From: Meandrina meandrites
Lineage: Eukaryota > Cnidaria > Anthozoa > Scleractinia > Meandrinidae
Direction of reading: 5' to 3'
DNA: 64,000 nt
Assembly: GCA_963693305.1 (NCBI GenBank)
Contig: OY855905.1
Span: forward strand, 23,583,437-23,647,436
Positions 22,506 through 33,706 of this stretch are shown one piece after another. Position 1 is the stretch's first letter. Each line of letters starts with the position of its first letter. The notes below the pieces were generated by a model that saw nothing but the letters and a program-made list of their open reading frames with translations, did no database searches and was not told the DNA's origin. Both the position numbers and the translations under genes were made by a program.

Positions 22506-25214
22506 CTGCAGGAATGGTCCAAACATCAAAAAAATGTAAGATAGGTACTAGAGCACGTCTTTGAAACTGCCACAGCAAAACTTTTGCAGTTGGTTGAAGG
22601 TTAGTCTAACTTATCGCAACCCAAATGTTCCTTGCAAGTGTTTTCTTACAAATTATTTAAATTCGGGAATGCCCATGAAGCTATTCAGGTCAATTTTCAT
22701 TTGTTGAAAAGAATCACGTTGTCTTGATTGGATGTTATTTCATAATACGTGATGTAAATCCGAATAAACGATCAGTTTTCCTAATGAAAAAGATATTTTG
22801 AAATAACCCTGATTGACAGTTTTTAATCATTAGTATCAAATCCTTACCCGTTCCCTAGCAGCCATCCTTGTTTTTTTACCTCTGACTGATGTTAATTTAT
22901 ATGATTTACGAATTCCAAAATTTTAGATCACAATCTTGTACATGGGGCATAAAAGCCATAAAAAACGGCGACACTAAACTTTTTTTTCGTTTGATATTCA
23001 ATACGAACAGTAATTTCTATGAAATTCTCGGAAATAAGGTTTCCTTAATAATTCGTGCAATTAAGTACATCTAAAACCTAGCGTGACCGACAAAGTGAAA
23101 TTAAGCTATTTAAATTCAGTGAGTGATTCTGCTCCGTTTAAATATTAAAATAACTTAATTTCGACGATGACTTAAAAGGTCTGTTGTGTATGATTTTAGC
23201 AACACGTGTAAAATAACTTGCATGCATTTAATCCATGCCCCGATGGATGAAAGCGCAATGTAAAATAAAACAAAGCCCACTTTCATATATGTCAAGTTAA
23301 TTATATCCCCGAATACAGCTGTTTACAGTACATACAAGAATTCATCACTTTAACTGGATTTTCGGCCATAGATTTACCTCGCGCTAGATGAAAGGATTAA
23401 TGATAGCTTAGGGCGCGTTCGTTTAATTTGTGATTTTCCGGAATAAGAATATTTCCAAGTATTCCGGAATCAGAATAGCCCCAATACAAATGCATTCGAC
23501 TTATTCCATTTATTGATCTTGCGGGTTACTCAAAAACTAACGCGCGCGCCGGAAGATAAAAGAATAAAAACATTGTCAAAGAGCTAATTGCAAGGCAGTA
23601 AAACAAAATGAAACAATGGAGGTGCTATTCAAATATAACAATGTACGAACGACTTGCTAGAAAATACAGTGCACTCGCCACATGAGACTAAGCTCGTATG
23701 TATGGCTTGAACTCGAGGTGTACATTGTGATCTAGCTTGGCTGCCGTGGCAACCACACGGAGGAAAAGTCCAAAGTGCGACAGAAGCCCTTTGAAAACAT
23801 CAGCTGCTTTTTGTGTGACTTTTAAGTCCTTTGTCATAGAATCAACACTTTTTAGGTTTCAATAAGTGATTATTTGTGACCCTCTGGGCATTAAAAAGCT
23901 ATTCTTTCGGAACTGTCATCTGGTCATTAAATGTCAAAATAAAGTAGAATGTTCAAGGAAAATATATGATAGCGTTTGTCCATGCATCTGAATGGTACCA
24001 AACGCTTAATTTTAGGGTCTAGGCCCATGGACTTACTAGCAGTCGTTGTTAAAAATAATCTTTTCTTATTGTTCTTAAAACTGAATGCAGCATTCAGTGT
24101 TTAATAATAATAACTTGCTTCTGATATGGGCCATTCTGTGACCTCACAAACATAGAATGGTAAGCCTGTGTATAAACTGAAGCAGCTTCTAAAATGGGTA
24201 GCATTTTCAATTAAGGGTATTAGGCAGAAAATTAATAAATACCTCCAACATTTTACCCGTTTGCAAAGCCTGCGATAGATGGTGGAATCACAGATCACAA
24301 TTATAGATGTCAAGATCTGCAGTGAGCCGACAAATGGCAGCTGTGTCAGAATTGAAGGAGTCACTTGAAAACGTCTTCATGCTCTATATTATTGTCTCCC
24401 AGAAAAGTACGTCAAATGGTAATATAGAAATAAGAATCAGTAAAGCTCTTAGGATGACAATAAACTTAATACGAAATATTACTTATACCTAAACACTTTT
24501 TTCGAAAGTTACATGGTAAGTGGTTAGACAAATAGTTTCAATTAAGGTGGCTCGACTGGGTTTTTTAGGGGCAACACCGCTCAAGTTTGAGAACTAACCA
24601 GACTGCCATTAACAATGCCATAGAAAAACGATCACCACAGCTGAATTAGGTAAAGATGAAAATTTGTTATGACCAGTGTTATTTTGACATCGGAGTTGTC
24701 ATAGCAACGTAATGACGTCATCACGTTTATCAATTTCGTTCGTATTGCTCGGCACCAGGAGATTTTTTCGGAAATCGCTCAAGGGAGCATGTACCTCCTA
24801 TACCTGCCTCAATGTTGGCAAAGTTTGAGCAAATTCTGTGAGAGCGTTATCGAAATTTTTGGGGATGAAGTTTCGAGGGTCATAAATACAGCAAAAAACA
24901 TACTATTGAGATAATAGGGTAATATCTGAAGAAAACGACGCGCTTTGGGGATGCAGTTTCATCTCATAGTAGTTTGATGCCATTTAAAATTGTGTATACA
25001 AAATTATGGGGATCGCCACGACCGATTGCGAAAAAAACGGATTTGATGAGCGTGCATTCAGGTGCTCTTGTTGCCACTTTTGTAAATAATTTGGTCTACA
25101 CCTACAAATGTGATAATTATTTGGAAACCGCTCGATGAATTTTTTTAAAAACTTGTCAATCTCGAGGTTTGTCATCAGTTTATATGACCTGCAAGTTTCA
25201 AGGTCATTGAAAAC
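22506..25214. other. Intergenic, repeat-like DNA
   Basis: No gene seen. The stretch near 23411 (GGGCGCGTTCG with repeated CCGGAAT words) and the start at 24543 (TTAAGGTGG) look like edges of dispersed transposon copies, but I could not pair their ends. Confidence 0.4.
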
Positions 25215-25690
25215 ACGTAAGGCAATAAAATCGGGTCTCCAATGTACTACTTTTTTCTCCCAGATTTTGTGTTTACAAGTTAGTGTCCTCATTATTCACG
25301 GCATTGTATTCAACTTTCATTTTCACGTGCACAACTCAGCAAAAAATTCATTTGCATTTTATCAGTGAGTTTAGACTTTTTTCCTGATCTGTTGTTCTAC
25401 ACAAAAATAGCTTTTCGTTTCCTGGAGAAAGAGACCCTCGGCATTGTTGTATTACAGTCTAATGGCGTAACAAATATTATTACAGTTTTCAAGTCATATC
25501 AGCATGTTTCCCGAACATTTTTAGAAAGCAATTGAGCGTTCTGTTTAATGCAAATGAATGTTTTGCTGAGATGTTCACGTGGACATGAAAGTAAAAAACA
25601 ATACACGTGAATAATGAGGACACTCACTTGTAAACACAAAATCTGCGAGAGAAAAGTAGTACATTGGAGCCCCGATTTTTTTACTCGGGT
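25215..25690. repeat. Degenerate inverted repeat
   Basis: The segment about 25225-25345 reappears, reverse-complemented and diverged, at about 25550-25690. Shared blocks include the complements of TTTTGTGTTTACAAG, CCTCATTATTCACG and TTTCATTTTCACGTG. It looks like an old foldback transposon lying directly upstream of the hAT remnant. Confidence 0.6.
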
Positions 25691-25714
25691 TGATTTTTTA
25701 GGGCTCCAGTTGAC

Positions 25715-26275
25715 ATGGATATTTTATTAATTTTACCACTTGAAAGCAACAAATTGCGTCTACTCTTGCATATGCACGAAGTCAAAAGCTCAGTAAAGCT
25801 GCGCGGCGACAGTTATTTTCGCAGGCCTTCCCATCATACCTACCGTACTGCCAAAGATTACTTTAAAAGTGTGTATTATGAGGCCCTTGATCTTGTCGTC
25901 AGTGTTATCGACAAGCGCTTTAGTAACCAGGAAAGCTTCAGCTCCTACGCCCAGATGGAGACTCTCTTCGTTAAAGCTGCTAATGGCGACGAATATGAGT
26001 CAGAGTTCAAGTTTCTGGAAACCTCGTACTGCCCGTTACCCGGGCAGCTAAGTGTTTTGGAAGCTATGTTGAAGATAGAACCAAAGAAGAAGCTCTTTTA
26101 GAAAGTCCAAATTATCTGCTGGCTGCTTACTGTAAATCCTGCTACCAACGCTGCTGGCGAGCGTTCTTTCTCATCTGCCCGGCCTCTGAAGAAGTGGCTC
26201 AGATCCAGGATCGAAGGCGAAAGGTTGAGAAGCCTTTTCCTTTCCAGGCTCTCGGTCATTGGGGCGAAAACCGGG
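25715..26275 (+). pseudogene. hAT-family transposase C-terminal remnant (zinc-finger MYM1-like)
   Basis: The first frame (25715-26101) gives 128 residues resembling the region of hAT transposases before the dimerisation domain, including RTAKDYFKSVYYEALDLVV. After a stop, the +1-type shifted frame from about 26128 reads NPATNAAGERSFSSARPLKK and continues WLRS, which is the hallmark hAT dimerisation motif (ERSFS...LK..LR). One frameshift or stop therefore separates the halves and no N-terminal part is visible. In an intact element it would catalyse cut-and-paste transposition. The 3' end runs into a separate 166-bp inverted repeat. Confidence 0.75.
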
Positions 26276-26409
26276 CGAGCACGAGCAAACGAAAATTGAG
26301 CGGGGGGTCTCGGGAAGGCGCCTTCCCGCCTACCCAAGACCCCCTCAACTTCCCTTCGCTCGCTTCGCTTGCGCTTGCCCGCTTTTCGCCCTACTGACCG
26401 AGAACCTGG
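26244..26409. mobile_element. 166-bp inverted-repeat MITE in the hAT remnant
   Basis: Ends CCAGGCTCTCGGTCA and TGACCGAGAACCTGG are near-complements. The interior is a GC-rich imperfect palindrome centred on AAGGCGCCTT. The insertion interrupts the hAT reading frame. Confidence 0.65.
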
Positions 26410-26479
26410 AACAGGCTATAACAGCCTAGGTTTTTAGCGCGCACCCACCCCTAAAAATGGGGCCTAACAGACTGTGTCT

Positions 26480-27346
26480 GAACAGCTGACGTCGCACAAG
26501 AGTTTGTTTCTCGCAACGAGAATCACAAGAGAAATTTTTGCAACTTCAAAAAGTAGAGAGCATAGGTAGTTTTATTTAACATAAAATTATTTACTGTACT
26601 GCGTGGTATACCAAGTGAGGGCGGCTATGTTATATTTATTGTAGTTGTATATATGATGGCGTGTAAATGCAACATGAATGGAGGAGCAGTGGCCCCTAAT
26701 GCTTGTTTATTTATCTTGGCCCTATTTATCTTAGCCCTACCACTTTTAACTGGTCTCCGCGGTCCCTGATATATGAAATGATCATTTACCGCATGCTGCT
26801 TTAGCAGTGAAACTAATACTAAGACTTGCTGAAAGACTTTTTAGTCCTTAAAATATGCGACAGCCTCCTTTTCAGTTTAAAAAGTCAAATGCATACTCAG
26901 AATTAGTTCCTGCGCATCATAGTTAGTAGAGGGTGTGCGCATATAGATTCTGTAGATTCGTGTGAAACGATCTCACTGATCTTGGAGGTTGTTTTATGTA
27001 TTGTCGCAGATCTGACAGGTATACCCAAATGTAATTGTTCAACCCTTTCTTACAACGTGCTTAATACAGGGCTCTGCAAAAAACTTATACAACTTAAATT
27101 GTTTTATTCAAAAACCAAAGCTAACAGAGAAGTTAAGCACAAGTGATTTTTAAAAAAGTCACTGACTCTGTGACTGCCTCGCTAGAAAAGAAAATCCCAA
27201 GTGGACTCAGTTTTAATAAAAAAGCTTTAGAGAAAGACTCCTCGAATTTTTTTGAACACTTGAGGCTTTCTAAAATTCTAAAGCACAAAATAGTCTTACA
27301 AAGATAGTAAGGGGAAGCTTTATTTATTTAACCAAGATAACAGGAT
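26480..27346. other. Non-coding AT-rich DNA
   Basis: No exon, RNA gene or clear repeat recognised; it should include the 3' UTR of the minus-strand gene ending at 27347. Confidence 0.4.
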
Positions 27347-28012
27347 TTATTTCCTCTTGCCCGAAGAAGCGTCTGCTATCTGCAGCTGTTTGTTCGTCGA
27401 GCACAGCCTGAAGTAGCCATGATGGTTTGTATATTATTACTCAAAGAATCTGTTTCCGAATCTACGAGAAAGGAACAAAGACCCTAATAAGACATCTCAA
27501 ATTCTGGCAGCTTAATACTTAATAAAAAGTCACTATTTTGTTCCCCCCACTTGAAAAACTTTGGAAACAGCTTACTTACCGAGTTCGAATGCTATCCAGG
27601 GCATCTTTGCCCCACTGGGCTGCTAGGTTGGGCTGGTAACTTGTTTGGTTTTTGCTGTCTTTGAATGCCATAACAATTGGTTTATTGCTGCTGCCCACGG
27701 AAGATGCGATAGCTTCTGGTAAGCAACTGTGCACACAAAGGAAAGAACATGAATTACAGCATTAAGTCGGTGAAAAGGAGTGCAGTAGTAAAGGATTATT
27801 AATATAGCGGTGGGGGTGTTCAATTTGAAGAAAAAACGCCCATACAGATCTCCCGCTCATACTTTATATATCTACTACTTAAATATAGAATAAAGTGTCC
27901 ATTTATCCTTACAAACAATACTAAAATACTTACTCCAGGCTCATGTCCTGAATGGTGCTGTTAAAAAATGAGCTGTTTAAAGTGAAAATATGATATCCGT
28001 ATTCGTGAAACC
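27347..28012 (-). CDS. Last three exons of an unrecognised gene
   Basis: Exons in coding order are 28012-27934, 27726-27580 and 27407-27347. Each has a polypyrimidine tract with AG acceptor and, except the last, a GTAAGT donor, and the phases join without a stop. They encode 25, then about 49, then 20 residues ending in GKRK-stop. The peptide begins FHEYGYHIFTL and includes KPIVMAFKDSKNQTS. I do not recognise the family. The first exon needs one nucleotide from an upstream exon, so at least one exon is missing from my reading. The candidate at 30946-31215 ends in phase 0 and cannot be spliced directly to it. Confidence 0.55.
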
Positions 28013-28305
28013 CTGGAAACAAAAAAAGATAAAAGAAAAATATATGCTATCCATGATTAGTAGACACCCGGCTTGTTCTATTGGACATTATCGAATGTGA
28101 TTGGCTATAATCATCTTATATCCAACAAGCGCGAATGGAATAATTGTATCCTTTGAAAGAAACAATGGTAGGATTTGTCTTTTATAAAATGGTTCGTACC
28201 TTCGTAATGAAAACACGGTGGTTATACAACGTCGCTTTTCTTGCTGTCTTGCTTGTTGCTATCCCTGTTACTGTTTTTGCTGTTGTTAGTTTTTGCGTTG
28301 ACTGT

Positions 28306-29717
28306 CAGCACAGGGAGACAACAATATTTGAGGAAATGAATAAATTGATAAAGAATAATATTATTCACGTGGTTTCCTGTGTTGTTTTTCTTATGTGTAC
28401 AGTAGGCGTCAATAAACGCGACAGCACCGCTATCGTGTGCAGAGCTGCTCAAGTGCGCGAGCGGATCTGAAATATGCTAATTTTTTACCTACAATATTAA
28501 TAAGTAACAAGGGTGGCAACTCTTTCACGAAATAATTTGAACACGCTGTGCGAAATCGCTTTAAACTTGCTTCTTTCGCACCTTTTTGCGACCAAAATCG
28601 ACCCAAACGAAAGCTAGATAATTTGCGAATACTCTTACCTGACAGTCTCCTGAAAAGAAGCGATTTCCAGACAGAATTTGAGTTCCCTTTTAGCAGTTTT
28701 GCTCGGAGTTTTTTTTCGTTACATGTGCGGCCCGTTACCTTGGCACATACGCGCGAGATTTACGCGCCATCAAGTGCGAATCAGTGACGCTGCCTCCCCT
28801 GCAAAAATTTTTTTGTGCAAACACTCACCTCTCCCGGTCAGTCAAAATTTGCGCGTGTCCGGAAATCACGAACGATGTGTTGTGCGCGAATTTCACGCAA
28901 CCATTTTGCCACAATATAAAAGTGCAATATTTGCCGTGAATTCGCCGTGAACTAGATCGGAAAAGGCAAATTTTGACTGACCGGGAGAGGTGAGTGTTTG
29001 CACAAAAAAATTTTTGCAGGGGAGGCAGCGTCACTGATTCGCACTTGATGGCGATGCCTTTTCCGATCTAGTTCACGGCGAATTCACGGCAAATATTGCG
29101 CTTTTATATTGTGGCAAAATGGTTGCGTGAAATTCGCGCACAACACATCGTTCGTGATTTCCGGACACGCGCAAATTTTGACTGACCGGGAGAGGTGAGT
29201 GTTTGCACAAAAAAATTTTTGCAGGGGAGGCAGCGTCACTGATTCGCACTTGATGGCGCGTAAATCTCGCGCGTATGTGCCAAGGTAACGGGCCGCACAT
29301 GTAACGAAAAAAAACTCCGAGCAAAACTGCTAAAAGGGAACTCGAATTCTGTCTGGAAATCGCTTCTTTTCAGGAGACTGTCAGGTAAGAGTATTCGCAA
29401 ATTATCTAGCTTTCGTTTGGGTCGATTTTGGTCGCAAAAAGGTGCGAAAGAAGCAAGTTTAAAGCGATTTCGCACAGCGTGTTCAAATTATTTCGTGAAA
29501 GAGTTGCCACCCTTGTTACTTATTAATACTGTAGGTAAAAAATTAGCATATTTCAGATCCGCTCGCGCACTTGAGCAGCTCTGCACACGATAGCGGTGCT
29601 GTCGCGTTTATTGACGCCTACTGTACATATAAGAAAAACAATACAGAAAACCACGTGAATAATATTATTCTTTATTCATTTATTCATTTCCTCAAATATT
29701 GTGGTCTCCCTGTGCTG
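28306..29717. mobile_element. Large inverted repeat, 663-bp arms with 86-bp spacer
   Basis: Left arm 28306-28968 and right arm 29055-29717 are reverse complements of equal length with only a few mismatches. The spacer 28969-29054 is itself another copy of an arm-internal block (compare 29177-29262), in the orientation of the right arm. The same 79-residue open frame appears once on each strand (28548-28787 +, 29236-29475 -) simply because the arms are copies. No transposase domain or classical terminal motif is visible. It lies between the three exons at 27.3-28.0 kb and the candidate exon at 30.9 kb. Confidence 0.92.
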
Positions 29718-30945
29718 TTAGGAAGAAAATAAAAAAATATTTACACTGTTTTTTTCCGTTTAAGCAAAGACAAGCCAACACGGAAGGAAGAATCGTATTT
29801 AATGATAAGCAATCACAATTCGATCTAAAATACAAAATACAAGAAACTACGTTGGCACAAGCTTACAAAGTGAAGAACGTATACAACTTGACATGTAGAA
29901 AACTTATAACTAGAAACGAACTGTAAATTTACTTTTATGCTGCCTCCGTTATTGGTGTAAACTGCGAATGCTGGCCTGGTTAGCAAATACTGTTAAATAA
30001 TGTGATTCCGGTTAGCAAACTGGTTAGCAAAGGCTGGTGGACTTCAGGTTAGCAAACATCTGAAAGTCAAACGTTCAATTACGCCACTTTCGTGAGTTGT
30101 GTGAACATAATTAAATTATCATCGAAACATTGTTAGCGACAAACATTTAAGCGACATCACTCGAGTTGTTTTCCATTTTTTTCAACTGTTGTTTTCTTTT
30201 TCTGCTTTTTGCGACACCGTTCTGTGAGAATACCGGCCGTCGACTTTTTCTGTAGGAATCTCGTTGTGTTCAATTTGTACTGTCAAGACCTCGCTGTCCA
30301 TGGCATAACTGTCCATAAGCATGAGCCACGCGCGTGCTGGAGGTTACCATAGCAACAGTGAACGCAACAAAACATAGCCCGTTGCTTCATTCTCGACTTA
30401 GGAAAGTTGAATAAAAAATATAAGTTTATTTCTAATTAATTGATTGCTTGCAATTGCTTGATTATTTAATAGTAACACGGAAATGCAACCATAGACTACT
30501 TCAGTTGTTTTCTCGTTGTCAAAACCTTTTTTTATCTTACCATCATTTAACTAACTCACCTTCCTAATTCAGGAATGTTGTCCTCAAGACAATCTTAAAC
30601 CGCGATTAGCCACGCCAAAGTACTGGGGTGGGGGCACATCACGGGTGTACCACGCTCCTATGTAGGCATTATTGGGCGTGGCAGGCCTTTTGCCGGGTTT
30701 TGGACATTTAAGACTTCATGGCGACCTGTATTCAAATTTTGGTGGCGTTGAAATTATGTATTTGCGGACCCTGGAAACCTGAAGATGAAGAACATGATAA
30801 TAATCAAATCGATGTTGCTTTCATTTGCGTAAAAGTAGAATGCCTCTGTAAAGTTGTCGCTCAACTTTTTATGAACCGCGAAACACGCGCGATTTTTTAT
30901 CTCGTCTTGTTGAAAACCCATTATTTGCATTGCAGAGGCACTCAC
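29718..30945. other. Non-coding DNA between the inverted repeat and the candidate exon
   Basis: Short direct repeats of GGTTAGCAAA occur near 29978-30056. I found no exon here that would bridge the phases of the flanking exon sets. Confidence 0.4.
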
Positions 30946-31215
30946 CTTTTTTCCTTTTAAGATTCGTGACACACGAACATGATTTCGGCTAAAAGTGCAA
31001 CCCATCTTGTAAAATTTATCCACCTGATAGCGGAAGCGAAAATAGAGATCTTTACTGCTTCCCTCTTCGAAAATCTTGCGTTTAGTGGTTCCGTCCGTTT
31101 GTGACGTAATAGCGCGTGCGCCAGTTATTCGCAAAAGGTACTGATTAGCTGGAAGAGCTTCTTCGTTGTCTGCTGCCACACGCTTTCTTTTACCGCGCGC
31201 TCTCAGACTAGACAC
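30946..31215 (-). CDS. Candidate first coding exon, basic protein
   Basis: From ATG at 31215 a 90-codon frame ends exactly at a consensus donor (AAG|GTGAGT, exon end 30946, phase 0). The N-terminus is rich in Arg/Lys (GKRKRV), which could act as a nuclear localisation signal. The rest includes YFRFRYQVDKFYKMG. I recognise no domain. It may be exon 1 of the gene whose last exons are at 27347-28012, with the linking exon not found. Confidence 0.4.
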
Positions 31216-31408
31216 AATTTCAATTCCCCAGGGCCCGGTAGCTTCACGTTATTGTGCTTCACGCGGAAAAGGAAATATTTGGAACAAAAGGTCCAAAATC
31301 CCTCCCCATGAGCTTACAGGATTATACGGGATTCAAAATTCGCTTATGCCGAAGTCAGGCCTCAGCTAGAGTTTAATATTTATTAACGTTTATGACTGAC
31401 ATACCGAG

Positions 31409-31498
31409 TGACTGACTGATTGACTGACTGACTGACTGACTGACTGACTGACTGACTGACTGACTGACTGACTGACTGACTGACTGACTGACTGACTG
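31409..31498. repeat. (GACT)n microsatellite 1
   Basis: About 90 bp of almost perfect GACT tetranucleotide repeat. Confidence 0.95.
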
Positions 31499-32185
31499 GC
31501 TATTTCTTTTCCCCAGTCTGTCCATTCATTGGAGATTAGAGAAATTAGGTTAAAGTTGTAATCCTAGGGAGTAGACATTTTACAGCCATGCAAATAATTT
31601 GATTGGTTCTCGCCATTTAAACAGCCACGTATTTATTAGATCGCGGCGTGAGGAAAATATCTGCTACTCACAAGCTCACCACTAAGGACACTGAGGGAGA
31701 TTTTATTTCTGAGATTCTCGTTCAACAACAGGTCGACCATCGACGACTAACGAGGACAACCAGCAAGTAATGTTGACACCATACTGCGGCTGTTTTCTTC
31801 AGTAAAAGAGATAAGAAAGAATGCCTCTGCGGGAGTTTGAGCAAGGTATTCAAAGGGTCACAGGCAGTTAAAATCGCACTTCAACTTTCTTTAACTACTA
31901 GTGATATTTGAACTTTGAGTGTCAGTTCAATCTATTGCTTGCGACACCTATCTCTTTTCTTCGCGCCATCAGGGACCCAAACCGTCAAGTGTGGTGATCG
32001 AGATGAAAAACATGCTTACATTAATATATAAAGTGGTACCATGGTACCAGGCAATCTTGCGAACATATTTAAAGAAATGAACTGAAGCCTTACAACTTAC
32101 ATAATTCGGACTTTGATACCCAAGATACAACACGGTGAAATATGTTAAACACCCCATCAAATACTTGGGTCCACTGTCATAGAAA

Positions 32186-32356
32186 TGACTGACTGACTGA
32201 CTGACTGACTGACTGACTGACTGACTGACTGGCTGGCTGGCTGACTGACTGACTGACTGACTGACTGACTGACTGCCTAACTGACTGACTGACTGACTGA
32301 CTGACTGACTGACTGACTAACTGACTGACTGACTAACTGACTGACTGACTGGCTGA
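32186..32356. repeat. (GACT)n microsatellite 2
   Basis: About 170 bp of GACT repeats with scattered GGCT, CTAA and GCCT variants. It is the same motif and phase as the array 690 bp upstream. Confidence 0.95.
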
Positions 32357-33706
32357 TTGGTATCCGATGTAGCCGCTATTCGGAGAATCAAACGTCGACA
32401 AAACTACCAGCTACGCGGTGCTAGCGTCCCTCTACCTTCAGAGACGCCACCGTAAGGGGACGCCAAAGGAACCATTCTGATGTAACAGTGAACTTTAAAA
32501 ACCAGTCATACAAAGCCGTTTTGTTACAAGGCCTCCTTGTTAATCAATTCTGTTTTTTCTTCACCATTTGTATTGTTCTCCTTTACTTGGCCAATCGCTA
32601 ATTTGGGTAGTCAAAACCTTCTCGTTTCCGAGGTCTACTAAACAACATTGAACAAAATTGAAGATTTCAGTTTGACTGTTTTTAACGTTAACTTCTGATT
32701 TGACAATTGTCAATAGCTTGCCCCGTTTGCGTACTGAACAATCTTTGTTATAAGACGGATAACAGATTCAATTCAAAGTTCGTTGTAGTTCTCCTATGTA
32801 GGAAAAGGCCCAATTCATCTTGCAACAGCTTACAGTAGTAATTTACAGTGAAATTTTGCCAGTAGCCAGCCACTCTCGCATTAGGGCCGTTGACCACGTG
32901 TATCCAATGTGACCAACACGACTACTGTCTATGACGTAGTGAAAGATAACAATTCCCTCGCGCAATGTTCGCCAGTAGTGATAGTTCTGCCTACACTACA
33001 TTTTTGCGCGTCTTTTGCACCGCGCCGCGCTGCACAGCGCTGCACTACACTACGCTACACTACACTGTGTTGCACTGCACTGTACTGCATTTTACTATAC
33101 TGTAGTAGCGTCTTGCTTTTCATAAGATGTATTTCAATCACATACAACAGTTCTTTACACTTGCTATTGTCATTACAAGAACGAGTTTTGTGTCGATGCA
33201 CTTTTTTTTATTGCATTAATACTTCTTTAACATCTGTTAAGTTTGTTAAACTTAGCCGATGTTGTCAATAGGCTTTGCCCAGTCTGTGATTGTAATCAAA
33301 CCGAAGATAGAATTCATTTTCTCTTTTAGTGTTCCAAATACGCAACAATAAGAGATAGTTTTTAAGAGAAAATACAGCCTTTCATTCTAAATGTTAGCCG
33401 GCTACCAGTGACTGATTTAATTTTAGAATTGATGAATTCTTCGAATTATTTTGTAAACATGCAATTAATTAAAGTTATATCGTCTTGTTTTGATGCACAT
33501 GACAAAATGTTATCAATGTAATTAATTTCATATATGTGTATTTTTTATACAGATATATATATATATATATACCATATATAGTTAATTACTTGCACGCTTT
33601 TGCAATATTGTAACAAATTAACAGTCATGCAAATATAGCTTGTTGTTGTTGTAATCGGTTGTTCTTCTCAAAATGGGGAAGATTAAATCTTTCTCTTACT
33701 TTCCTT
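32357..33706. other. Non-coding DNA with low-complexity tracts
   Basis: Contains an imperfect CACTA/CACTG tract (33030-33105) and a short (AT)n run (33552-33571). The 3' part should be the 3' UTR of the minus-strand MACPF gene. No exon recognised. Confidence 0.5.

Noticed and set aside
28548..29475. Identical 79-residue proteins on opposite strands
   Set aside because: They are mirror images in the arms of an inverted repeat, with no domain or splice context.
28012..30946. Direct splice from the candidate exon at 30946 to the exon at 28012
   Set aside because: The first ends in phase 0 and the second needs one carried nucleotide; joining them hits a stop.
31409..32356. CRISPR-like array
   Set aside because: Pure tetranucleotide repeat without spacers in a eukaryotic genome.
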